Of a stretch of DNA of 22,288 nt, positions 7,239-15,485 are shown one piece after another (position 1 is the first letter of the stretch; every line of letters starts with the position of its first letter). Made by a program: the position numbers and the translations under genes. The DNA is from Candidatus Bathyarchaeota archaeon (GTDB lineage Archaea; Thermoproteota; Bathyarchaeia; 40CM-2-53-6; RBG-13-38-9). The notes under the pieces were generated by a model. That model was given only the letters and a program-made list of their open reading frames with translations, did not search any database and had not been told where the DNA came from. The DNA lies in NCBI GenBank assembly GCA_026015225.1, contig JAOZGV010000018.1, forward strand, positions 1 to 22,288. The letters run 5' to 3'.

Positions 7239-7527
7239 CCATTATGAATTAATTAATTTAGTGTTTGCTAATTAATTATTTTTGGATCTGAATGAGTACA
7301 TACAAACATATATGAAGGCGTACAAGTAAGAATTTTCTCTTCTATTATTAGATATATGAAAATAATTATGTTCATGATAGCGATGTTTAAAATGCGAGCT
7401 TGTGATATCTCCTCATTAAAAAAAATAAAAAGCTAAGTTAAAGCATTTAAAATTATAAGTAAGGCTATTTATAATTAAGTTAAAGTAATTGGGTAAATCT
7501 TAGTCCAAAATAATTAATTCATAATCG

Positions 7528-7542
7528 TTTGTCGTGGACAAA
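7528..7542. promoter_or_regulatory. Dyad upstream of the S49 protease gene
   Basis: TTTGTC-GTG-GACAAA is a perfect 6-bp inverted repeat with a 3-bp spacer, 56 bp before the ATG at 7598 and upstream of a TATA-like AAATATAA (about 7567-7574). Size and place suit a dimeric repressor or activator site. No second copy was seen. Confidence 0.3.
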
Positions 7543-7597
7543 AGATTAACTTGATTAAATCAATTAAAATATAACAGCTAAAGAGGAAGATGCTGCT

Positions 7598-9205
7598 ATG
7601 GGATTTGCATTTTCCAAAAAAGTATCCTCTAATAAAAAATATGTAGGTCTTTTTGTAATTATATTGCTTTTAGTTGTAGCGTTTGTCTCAATATCCTTTG
7701 TATCTTTCTCCTATCGCCCGAATAATATTGGAATAATCGATATCGAAGGCCCTATCACATCTTATGCGAAATATAGACTCATAACTGATATGATAGGATT
7801 CTCAAGAGATGACGAGTCAATAAAGGCAATCGTCTTAAGAATAGACTGCCCTGGAGGATATGCAACTACGATTCAGGATATCTATATGAACCTGCTTGAT
7901 CTGCGTGAGAGAAAACCAATAGTGGCAAGTATTGTAGGTTTGGGCGCTTCTGGAGGGTATTATGTAGCTCTATCATCCAATTATGTTTATGCAGTGCCTG
8001 CAGCTAGAGTTGGAAATATCGGGGTAATTGCCACTCTTCCAGCGAAACCCGGAATACTTGAAAATGTTTTAGAAACGGGTCCTTATAAACAGAGAGGAAT
8101 CTCTGAATCAAATTTTCCATTTGAAATACAATTGACATTGGATGAATTCCTTAATGTGGTTGAACTTCAAAGAAAAGACTCACTCAAATTGGAAAGAACT
8201 GAGCTTTCCAAAGGACTGATGTATCTGGGTAAACAAGCATTTGAATACGGTCTGATAGATGAATTAGGATCAAGTCAAGATGCCGTTAAAAAGGCAGCAG
8301 AGCTCGCTAACCTGAGCAGATACTCTGAAGTGTTCGTCAACGACAAAGTTGAAGATCAAATTATAGTAGATTCAGAACTTACCTACGATCGGTCAGGTCT
8401 AACGCTAGATGCACTTCTCAAAGTTCGTGCTCCCCCTGCGATCTTTTATATATATGCCAATCCTGAACTCAGCTCTGATGAACAAGCGGTATCCACATCC
8501 TGGCCGGTTAAGAATTCAGAACCAAAAACTAATGGCAGAGATTTCATTCTCGTAGACATCTCTCATAATAATTCATTTTCGTATTGGGAATTGAACACTC
8601 TTCTCTATGAGGTTTCCTCTAGAAGACACTCGTTCAGGTATATCAATTCTTCAGAAAAATTGGATTTAATGTTGGATGGTGCTAAAGCTCTTATAGTCAT
8701 CAATCCCAAGATGCATTTCTCTGAAAATGAAACAATCTCTATTAGCAAATATGTAGAGTCTGGGGGCAAGCTGCTTCTGATAGTCGATCCAACAAGAGAT
8801 TCATCTAGCTACATGAACAGTTTATCTGTTGAATTTGGTATGGTGTATAGTTCCGGTTATTTATATAATATGGAAGAAAATTTTGACAATTATAGGAATA
8901 TAATCATAGATGAATTTGATGAAAATAGCATGAGTAAAGATCTACAAAAAGTAGTTTTTTATACGGCCACACAGATTCTCTCAGAAAATAGTAAGATTGA
9001 CTCTGAAAGTAGTAAAAATTCGTTAATGTACAGTTCTGAAAGTGAGAAACCCTGTGATTATTTACCTTTTGCTTTTATCCCAGATAAAGGAATTCTAGCT
9101 CTTGGAGACCAGACCTTCCTAATAGAACCCTATTGCTACACAGAAGATAATTATGAATTAATTCAAAATATAGCCGATTTCTTATGTGAGCCCTTAACTG
9201 ATTAG
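7598..9205 (+). CDS. Membrane-anchored S49 (SppA-like) protease with a DUF4350/GldG-like C-terminal domain
   Basis: A 535-aa protein in two parts. An N-terminal anchor helix (about 15-35) leads into a single S49 signal-peptide-peptidase domain (about 43-245) with DCPGG (83-87), the nucleophile S118 in GASGGYY and K164 in GPYK, which aligns with the general-base Lys of bacterial SppA; the Ser-Lys dyad looks intact. Residues about 313-535 form a second domain with FILVDISH, KALIVINP and GGKLLLIVDP and a final PFAFIPDKG...LALGDQTF part, resembling the DUF4350/GldG-like Rossmann domain that often senses or binds in ABC-linked membrane systems. This assignment is by eye. The active site should face outside, as in SppA. 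An SD (GAGGAAG) precedes the ATG. The peptide-binding protein gene follows on the same strand, so the two may work together in peptide use. Confidence 0.75.
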   Translation: MGFAFSKKVSSNKKYVGLFVIILLLVVAFVSISFVSFSYRPNNIGIIDIEGPITSYAKYRLITDMIGFSRDDESIKAIVLRIDCPGGYATTIQDIYMNLLDLRERKPIVASIVGLGASGGYYVALSSNYVYAVPAARVGNIGVIATLPAKPGILENVLETGPYKQRGISESNFPFEIQLTLDEFLNVVELQRKDSLKLERTELSKGLMYLGKQAFEYGLIDELGSSQDAVKKAAELANLSRYSEVFVNDKVEDQIIVDSELTYDRSGLTLDALLKVRAPPAIFYIYANPELSSDEQAVSTSWPVKNSEPKTNGRDFILVDISHNNSFSYWELNTLLYEVSSRRHSFRYINSSEKLDLMLDGAKALIVINPKMHFSENETISISKYVESGGKLLLIVDPTRDSSSYMNSLSVEFGMVYSSGYLYNMEENFDNYRNIIIDEFDENSMSKDLQKVVFYTATQILSENSKIDSESSKNSLMYSSESEKPCDYLPFAFIPDKGILALGDQTFLIEPYCYTEDNYELIQNIADFLCEPLTD

Positions 9206-9329
9206 CAAATTTGCAATGATGTTTTATGCTGAAAAAATACCAGACGTCTCCTATTTATAGAAAGTCAAAAAGTCTTTTTAACTAGCATTGATTAAGATTC
9301 AAGTGATATTCTTGATCGATCTTACTCAA

Positions 9330-11933
9330 ATGTTTGAATCGAAATTAAAAAAGCTCACTATCTTAATTTTACTTATACTGCTTTCCCTGAATCTTTTTTC
9401 AACTCCCATTGTTTCAGGCCAGCAGGTCAAAGGATTCTATCCTGAAGAGATAGTATACTTTGAAGTTACAGAAGAAGATCTAGCTATCTCGATGATCAAA
9501 TCTGGAGATATGGATCTCTATCTCTATGGGATTAAACCTGACAAAGCGTCAGAAGCGCTCAATGATCCAAAAGTTAATGCTATAAAAGGAGCTAGCAAAC
9601 ATATAGATTTACTTTTCAATCCCGCTCCAATTGATGGAGAGCTCAATCCCTTTTCAATAAAGGAATTCAGGCAGACTATTGACCGCTATCTCATTGACAG
9701 GGAATTTGTTGTAAAAGAACTATTGAAAGGCTTCGGTGAGCCCACTATCACATCCTTCAGTCCTTATGCTCCAGATTACAACTACATAATAGATGTCGTT
9801 GAGACCCTTAAGGCCAAATCAAGATATGATTACCAGTTTGCTAGAACTAGAATCGATGAGATACTTTCAGCTGAAGGAGCTTTAGAGCGTGAAGAAAAAT
9901 GGCACTATAACGATGCCGCTATAGAAATTAGGTTCTTCATAAGATCTGATGATCCGGTAAGGAAGGCTATTGGAGATAAAATAGCTTCAGACTTTGAAGA
10001 ACTAGGATTCATTGTCGAGAGAATATATGGCGATCTTCACAAAGCTACATCGATTATCTATGGAAGCGATCCTGCTGCTGGTGAATGGCATGTCTATACA
10101 GAAGGATGGGCAACTACTGCAATTGTGAGATACAATGATTCCAATCCAGCTTGGTATTTTAGCCCCTGGATAGGAAATATGCCTGGTTGGGGCGAACCAG
10201 GATATTGGCAGTATGAGCATGAGGAGCTAGATGACTTAACGATGAAATTGGCCGCTGCGGAATTCAAGAGTTTTGATGAGAGAGCAGAACTCTTAAAAAA
10301 GTCTATTGAATTGGGTCATGATGAGGCTGTTAGGAGCTTCATCGCCAATACCTTCGATTCATTCCCATATAATGGGGATCGAATTGAGAACCTTATTTAT
10401 GATCTTTTCGGCGGGCCTTGGACTCCTTGGTTCTATAGGGGCGTTAAGCTAAAAGGAGAAGAGTTAGGGGGAACGTTGAGATTGGGGCAGAAGCTTATCT
10501 ATCAAGGAGCATACAATCCTGTAGCAGGCTTCAAGGACCTTTATAGTATGAATGTATTCCGAGCTGTCACAGATCCTGGGTCTATCCCTCATCCACATAC
10601 AGGATTGCCGATTCCATACAGGTACTCATATGAAGTTGAAACAGCTGGACCTGAAGGAAAGTTAAACGTCCCATTGGATGCCCTTACTATTGATCAAAAG
10701 GAGCTAAAGTTCAAATTTGTAGAGAATAATGTAAATGCTACTACAAAAACCACATTCAAAATCAAGTCGAGCAACTTCCATCACGGCCCTCGCATGTCAG
10801 TTGCTGATTTCATGTATAGCTTGTTTTTCATGTTTGAATGGGGGACTGAACGATTCCCTGGCGACCCTAAGTTCGATGGTGAGTATTCAAGAATCTCAGA
10901 GGATTCAAGAGCTACATTTGTAGCTTTTAGAATTCTGGATGAAGACGCAGTAGAGATGTATTACAATTACTGGCATCCAGACGAGAGCTATACAGGTACT
11001 TGGCTTTCGCCCTACTCTTCCATTCCATGGGAACTTGTTGTAATTATGGAAGATGTTGTAGCGAACGAAAAACTAGCCTTTTCAAGATCGGCTTCAGGAG
11101 CTAAAGGAGTGGAGTGGCTAGATCTGACTAAGGGACCTAGTATTGATATGATGAAAGAATCTCTCGATAGGTTAGCAAATGAGAATCATATACCCCCGTC
11201 TCTCAAACCATATATCTCAGAGGATCAAGCTAGGATTCGATGGTCTTCTTTGAATAATTGGGTGGAACTATATGGACATTTCCTAGTTGGGAATGGACCA
11301 TATTATTTCTATAAAGCTGATACTTTAGCAAGACAGGATATTATTAGGGCCTTTAGAGACCCAAGCTATCCATTTTCGCCAGGTGACTTTGATCATCTAA
11401 CAAAACCAAAATTCGCTGAAATATTGATGATGAGCATTCCCGAAAAGATAGTTCCAGGGAAGGAAGCATTAATGAAGATAGGAGTATCCGTTGCGGGCTC
11501 GCCCTCCCATGAAGCCGAGGTGAACTATATTCTGTTGACGCCCAAAGGAGAAATCGTTCTAAGTGGTTCAGCCACACCTTCTGAGGACCTTGGCGAATTT
11601 GAAGCAACATTAAGTCATTCTGACACTACCAAGTTGGGTGTTGGAACGTATATTGTTAAGGTTTCAGCCATTAGTTTGGAGGCTGTTAGACCTTCCACAA
11701 CTACTAGGACGTTAATGATACTTTCCCCATACTTGGAGATAAATGAGGAGCTGAAGGAAATAAAGGATGATATGTCTCGTTTTGAAGAAGAGGTGAACAC
11801 AAAGTTGAAAGAAATATCGAGCCCCTCGTCTTCAAGGACTTTGATATACTTTACCTTGGGTCTCAGCTCACTCAGTTTAGCTATCTCTGTTGTGACTTTG
11901 TTACTGATATCTAAAAGATTAAAGAAAACCTGA
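9330..11933 (+). CDS. Family-5 ABC solute-binding protein, membrane-anchored at both ends
   Basis: An 867-aa extracellular solute-binding protein of the peptide/nickel family (SBP_bac_5). It starts at ATG 9330 with a signal sequence (KLKK, hydrophobic stretch to about 27, then VSGQQ). An in-frame TTG at 9288 would add 14 residues ahead of that signal and is less likely. Two large lobes follow, with repeated family-5 features (PYxxDY, FNNxxPAWYF-like, PFSPGDF). Near the end comes an Ig-like stretch, then a charged helix (about 793-820) rich in E and K, and a final membrane helix (about 833-855) ending in KRLKKT. This tethers the protein to the outside of the membrane, as common in archaea. It is longer than typical bacterial DppA (about 500 aa). 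It converges with the permease/ATPase operon across only 32 bp, on the opposite strand. Confidence 0.85.
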   Translation: MFESKLKKLTILILLILLSLNLFSTPIVSGQQVKGFYPEEIVYFEVTEEDLAISMIKSGDMDLYLYGIKPDKASEALNDPKVNAIKGASKHIDLLFNPAPIDGELNPFSIKEFRQTIDRYLIDREFVVKELLKGFGEPTITSFSPYAPDYNYIIDVVETLKAKSRYDYQFARTRIDEILSAEGALEREEKWHYNDAAIEIRFFIRSDDPVRKAIGDKIASDFEELGFIVERIYGDLHKATSIIYGSDPAAGEWHVYTEGWATTAIVRYNDSNPAWYFSPWIGNMPGWGEPGYWQYEHEELDDLTMKLAAAEFKSFDERAELLKKSIELGHDEAVRSFIANTFDSFPYNGDRIENLIYDLFGGPWTPWFYRGVKLKGEELGGTLRLGQKLIYQGAYNPVAGFKDLYSMNVFRAVTDPGSIPHPHTGLPIPYRYSYEVETAGPEGKLNVPLDALTIDQKELKFKFVENNVNATTKTTFKIKSSNFHHGPRMSVADFMYSLFFMFEWGTERFPGDPKFDGEYSRISEDSRATFVAFRILDEDAVEMYYNYWHPDESYTGTWLSPYSSIPWELVVIMEDVVANEKLAFSRSASGAKGVEWLDLTKGPSIDMMKESLDRLANENHIPPSLKPYISEDQARIRWSSLNNWVELYGHFLVGNGPYYFYKADTLARQDIIRAFRDPSYPFSPGDFDHLTKPKFAEILMMSIPEKIVPGKEALMKIGVSVAGSPSHEAEVNYILLTPKGEIVLSGSATPSEDLGEFEATLSHSDTTKLGVGTYIVKVSAISLEAVRPSTTTRTLMILSPYLEINEELKEIKDDMSRFEEEVNTKLKEISSPSSSRTLIYFTLGLSSLSLAISVVTLLLISKRLKKT

Positions 11934-11965
11934 TCATCAGTGCTTTCCATGCTCTGACTTATGGA

Positions 11966-13084
11966 TCAGCTCTCCTGCAACCAGCAGGAAACCCAACATT
12001 CATTAGTCATGCGAAACTCTGGAGGCTCTATACGCTTGCACTTCTCAATCGCATAGGGACATCTGGGATGGAACCTGCATCCATTTGGGATCTCTGATGC
12101 TGGTGGGACCTCCCCACGAATTGGAAGTTCCCAATCTCTATGCCTGTTCTCAGGTTCTGGTGATGGAACTGCTGCCATTAAAGCCTGTGTATAGGGATGA
12201 AGCGGTTTCTTAATGACTCTATCAACGGGTCCTTCTTCTACTATCTTACCTAAGTACATAACCGCTAATCTATCTGAGATACAGCTTGCAACAGCCAAAT
12301 CATGTGTTATGAAAATATAGGAAAGTTTTCTTTTGACCTTCTCTTTCAACAAAAGTTCTAGGATTTCGGATCCTAGGGATACATCGAGCATAGATATGGG
12401 TTCATCGGCGATCACAACCGAAGGCTTTGATATCAGGGCTCTTGCTATACCCAATCTCTGCCTGTGCCCTCCGCTGAGCATATGCGGCTCTTTTGATATG
12501 AAATCCTCAGCTGGTGAAAGTCCTACTTCGTTCATAATGGCTTTTATCATTGACAACCTCTTCTCTTGCTCTACGTTATGAATGGCTAATGGTTCCTCAA
12601 GGGTATCTTCGCATGTCATCCTTGGATCTAAAGAACCATAAGGATCCTGAAATATCATTGAGAGTTCCCTTCTCACAGGTTTCAGCTCCCGCCCTTTTAG
12701 ACTTCCAAGATTTAAGAAATCCTTATAGCTCCATAATTTCTCTTCTTCGAGTTCACTCAATGTGTCCTGACTCGGTTTATATAACATGATTCCACTTGTA
12801 GGGTTGATGAGTCTTACCAACAACCTTCCTAATGTAGTCTTACCACAACCAGATTCCCCTACAAATCCTAATGTTTTACCCATTCTCAAGCAAAGCCCTA
12901 TTCCATCAACTGCTCTAACAGATTTTGTAGGCCTCCTCATTAAAGCGTCTAGGGGACTTTTGGAAAGTTGAAATTCTTTTTTCAACTTAATGCTTATGAG
13001 TTTTGTGTCTTGAGGGGCTTCATCTATTGACCTCTTTAGTAAATCCTCGAGTTCCATATCAAACTCTCCAGTAACCTTCACCAT
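11966..13084 (-). CDS. Peptide ABC transporter ATPase (OppF/DppF-type)
   Basis: A 372-aa ABC ATPase, last gene of the operon. Walker A GESGCGKT (76-83), Q-loop Q146, signature LSGGHRQR (203-210), Walker B VVIADEP (223-229) with catalytic E228, and the H-loop H261 are all present. The C-terminal oligopeptide-type extension has C336, C342, C349 and C363/C367; a Cys motif in this region is reported to hold a [4Fe-4S] cluster in DppD-type ATPases, so the same is plausible here. It overlaps the upstream ATPase gene by 7 bp. An alternative start at Met10 (13057) has a GGAG 8 nt upstream, so the true N-terminus may be nine residues shorter. An acidic insertion (about 104-135) lies after the Walker A region. 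It powers uptake together with its paralogue. Confidence 0.9.
   Translation of the reverse strand: MVKVTGEFDMELEDLLKRSIDEAPQDTKLISIKLKKEFQLSKSPLDALMRRPTKSVRAVDGIGLCLRMGKTLGFVGESGCGKTTLGRLLVRLINPTSGIMLYKPSQDTLSELEEEKLWSYKDFLNLGSLKGRELKPVRRELSMIFQDPYGSLDPRMTCEDTLEEPLAIHNVEQEKRLSMIKAIMNEVGLSPAEDFISKEPHMLSGGHRQRLGIARALISKPSVVIADEPISMLDVSLGSEILELLLKEKVKRKLSYIFITHDLAVASCISDRLAVMYLGKIVEEGPVDRVIKKPLHPYTQALMAAVPSPEPENRHRDWELPIRGEVPPASEIPNGCRFHPRCPYAIEKCKRIEPPEFRMTNECWVSCWLQES
12035..12082 (-). repeat. 48-bp segment shared with the neighbouring ATPase gene
   Basis: Matches 13156-13203 with 2 mismatches in 48. It encodes the Cys motif CRFHPRCPYAIEKCK in both ATPases. The identity is far above that of the flanking DNA, suggesting gene conversion or very strong constraint. 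Confidence 0.7.
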
Positions 13085-14052
13085 AATTTTTCCCCAATCC
13101 TATGACATTTGGCATAATGGTTTTTGGTCAATTTTGTTCTAGTAGGTTCTTTAACCTTGCACTTCTCAATCGCATAGGGACATCTAGGATGAAACCTGCA
13201 TCCGTAAGGAGGGGACTTCAGGTTGGGTGGTATGCCTGGAATGTACCTTAATGATTGCTTACCCATCATCTTTGGGATGCTTTCAAACAGGAGATGAGTA
13301 TAGGGATGACTCTGACATTTATATATCTCATATAGTGGACCATACTCAATGAACTCCCCCGCATACATTACCGCAACATAATCAGCTACTTCAGATATGA
13401 TGCTGAGATCATGAGTTATGAGGATCAAACTCAATTCAAGTTTCCTTTGGAGATTCTTAAGCATATTCAATATTCGCGCCTGTATTATGACATCAAGGGC
13501 TGAGGTAGGCTCATCAGCAATGACGATCTCAGGATCAAGCATTAGGCCCATGGCTATTACTACACGTTGCTTCATACCCCCGCTAAGCTCATGCGGGTAC
13601 ATATCAATGACATCAGTTCCAAGATCCATAGTTTTAAGAGATCTTCTAACCAATTCTTCAGCTTCATCCCTCTTGATCTCTGGGGCATGAATTTGCAAAG
13701 TCTCTATCATCTGATTTCCTACAGTATAAAAAGGATTGAGACAGTTCATAGCCTCTTGGAATATCATCGATATCTTCTTCCATCTTATACGTTTTCTTAG
13801 CTCTGCTTCTGGCATTGCTGAAATATTCATATCATCAAACTGTATCCTTCCCTTGGCTATCTTCCCATTTGGGGGAACGAAATTGATGATAGAATAGCCT
13901 AAAGTAGTTTTTCCACAACCTGATTCTCCAACAATCCCAAGAGATTCTCCCTTCTTTAAAGAGAAGTCTACTCCATCTACAGCCTTAACTTCGCCCCCCT
14001 CAACATCATAATAGGTTCTTAATCCCTCAACTTTCAGAAGAAATTTGTTCAC
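13078..14052 (-). CDS. Peptide ABC transporter ATPase (OppD/DppD-type)
   Basis: A 324-aa ABC ATPase. Walker A GESGCGKT (42-49), Q-loop Q99, signature LSGGMKQR (156-163), Walker B IVIADEP (176-182) with E181, and H214 are intact. The C-terminal domain includes C285, C291, C298 and C316 (CRFHPRC...C...C), the pattern reported to bind a [4Fe-4S] cluster in DppD proteins. It starts with GTG at 14052, chosen because a strong SD (AGGAGGT) lies 8 nt upstream, within the last codons of the permease gene. Its stop overlaps the start of the second ATPase gene by 7 bp, so the two are translationally coupled and should form the heterodimeric motor. Confidence 0.9.
   Translation of the reverse strand: MNKFLLKVEGLRTYYDVEGGEVKAVDGVDFSLKKGESLGIVGESGCGKTTLGYSIINFVPPNGKIAKGRIQFDDMNISAMPEAELRKRIRWKKISMIFQEAMNCLNPFYTVGNQMIETLQIHAPEIKRDEAEELVRRSLKTMDLGTDVIDMYPHELSGGMKQRVVIAMGLMLDPEIVIADEPTSALDVIIQARILNMLKNLQRKLELSLILITHDLSIISEVADYVAVMYAGEFIEYGPLYEIYKCQSHPYTHLLFESIPKMMGKQSLRYIPGIPPNLKSPPYGCRFHPRCPYAIEKCKVKEPTRTKLTKNHYAKCHRIGEKLW
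13156..13203 (-). repeat. 48-bp segment shared with the OppF-type ATPase gene
   Basis: Second copy of the segment at 12035-12082, with 2 differences, coding for the same Cys-rich motif. Confidence 0.7.
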
Positions 14053-14059
14053 TCTAAAT

Positions 14060-15484
14060 TTACCTCCTAAGCTTTGGATGAAGTATTTTATCTAAAGCGT
14101 TACCAAGCAATGAGAAAGAGGACGCAACGAGAGCTATTAATAATCCTGGAGTTATTACCCACCACCAATAATTGTTTAAAGCCGCTCCAGCTATTTGGGC
14201 GTCATGGAGTAGTCTGCCCCATGTGACTATGGTAGGATCGCCCAAACCTAAAAAACTAAGAGCCGCCTCGGATATAATGGCTGATGGTACGCTAAGTGCT
14301 ACTTGGGCAAATGTATAGGGCAACAGCTGGGGCAATATGTGATGGGTGATTATCCATAAATTGGATGCTCCCAGAGATCTAGCAGCTTCTATATATTTCT
14401 CCTCTCTAAATTGCATTGCCATGCTTCTAGTAACCTTGCATACTCCCATCCAGCCAAATAGCGCTAAAAGGAGAACGAGGTTCCAGATACTTGGTCTGAA
14501 TAAGAAAGAGAGTAATATCAAGATTGGGAGTGCGGGTATAGACATCATGAAATCTGTAAATCTCTGGATCACTTCATCGAGTTTACCGAGGTAGAATCCA
14601 CTTGTTGCACCAAGAGTTAAACCAGTAAAAGTGCTTAATATCGCCGTAAAAAGCCCTACCATGAGGGCTACTGGCGTTCCCCATAGAATTCCTAATAGGA
14701 GATCTCGTCTGGAGGAGTCTGTGCCTGCCAAGCCATGGACTTTTCCACCTATTGAAAGTTTAGCGGACTCAATGCTGTCTCGACTATCAAAACCTTGAAC
14801 CATTACTCTTACTTTGTAAGTACCTTTTAATGGTTCAGTAGAGTTAGAAACTGATCGTCCTTGCATTAGTTTCAGGAATAGAACTCTATTGGTGGACATC
14901 TCTTCTGGATATAAACTGAGACCCGTCTCTTCGAGAATGAAGCTCGTTAATCTCATCTTCACTTCCGGATCTGTGGATATGTAAAATCGCTCACTGATCT
15001 TATGTGGAGGGTCCTCAGGTGAACTTGGGAAAATATGGTCTATTATTGTCATTCTATCTCCATTGGGCCTCTCCCATAAAACACGCATGTACAATTCTTC
15101 ACTATAAGACAAAACTGTAACCGATAGTATCAATGATGATGGAAAATCGTCATAATGAAAGTCGTATTTTAGGGTAACCTCTGAGCTATATAATTCGGGC
15201 ACTTCACTAATAGATGCAGCAGCACCACCCCTACTCTCTACAATATATGTTTCAGGTAAGCTTTTTTCTGTAAGGAGATTAATCCATTTAGGTGGAGCAG
15301 AAGGAGGATTATCGAGCCACTGATCTAATTGATTCCACTTTTCCATATCCCTTGTAGGCACTGCGGCTAAAGTATAGGCCGAAATTCCTATTAAAATAAG
15401 TATCATAACGAGTCCTAGAACACCGGCTTTGCTCTTACTCAGCTCACTCATGAACCACTTGACTCTTTCTCCCTCTTTCATCAT
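14060..15484 (-). CDS. Peptide ABC transporter permease (DppC-type) with a large external insertion
   Basis: A 474-aa permease; bacterial DppC is about 300. TM1 (about 22-42) is followed by an insertion of about 210 residues (43-255) before the usual GTDSSRRD motif. The remaining membrane helices include the EAA loop EAARSLGASNLW (about 366-377) that contacts the ATPase, and the C-terminal FLGLG...TWG segment. The insertion has beta-like alternation and no Cys, and by topology should lie outside the cell, where it could help dock the membrane-tethered binding protein. The ATG at 15484 (or 15481) follows the stop of the first permease gene by 1 bp, with GGTGAT, an archaeal SD, overlapping that stop. 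Confidence 0.85.
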   Translation of the reverse strand: MMKEGERVKWFMSELSKSKAGVLGLVMILILIGISAYTLAAVPTRDMEKWNQLDQWLDNPPSAPPKWINLLTEKSLPETYIVESRGGAAASISEVPELYSSEVTLKYDFHYDDFPSSLILSVTVLSYSEELYMRVLWERPNGDRMTIIDHIFPSSPEDPPHKISERFYISTDPEVKMRLTSFILEETGLSLYPEEMSTNRVLFLKLMQGRSVSNSTEPLKGTYKVRVMVQGFDSRDSIESAKLSIGGKVHGLAGTDSSRRDLLLGILWGTPVALMVGLFTAILSTFTGLTLGATSGFYLGKLDEVIQRFTDFMMSIPALPILILLSFLFRPSIWNLVLLLALFGWMGVCKVTRSMAMQFREEKYIEAARSLGASNLWIITHHILPQLLPYTFAQVALSVPSAIISEAALSFLGLGDPTIVTWGRLLHDAQIAGAALNNYWWWVITPGLLIALVASSFSLLGNALDKILHPKLRR

Positions 15485-15485
15485 A

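Larger units (their letters stand above)
7210..7597. other. 388-bp AT-rich intergenic region between divergent genes
   Basis: This region separates the flavin reductase gene (-) from the S49 protease gene (+). It contains the TATA box of the former, a TTTGTC-GTG-GACAAA dyad (7528-7542), a direct repeat TAAGTTAAAG at 7434-7443 and 7476-7485 (42 bp apart), and long TTAATTAA-type runs near 7247-7280. The open stretches are only a few codons long. I see no RNA gene fold. Confidence 0.5.

Noticed and set aside
7247..7280. TTAATTAA-rich inverted stretch in the 388-bp intergenic region
   Set aside because: The dyad is imperfect and wholly AT, as expected by chance in such sequence.
9288..9329. TTG start at 9288 for the binding protein
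   Set aside because: It would place 14 extra residues ahead of a normal signal sequence that begins at ATG 9330.
11615..11950. Minus-strand 111-aa frame at the end of the binding-protein gene
   Set aside because: Antisense to the coiled and membrane-anchor part of the binding protein. It has no family motif and would overlap the convergent operon end without reason.
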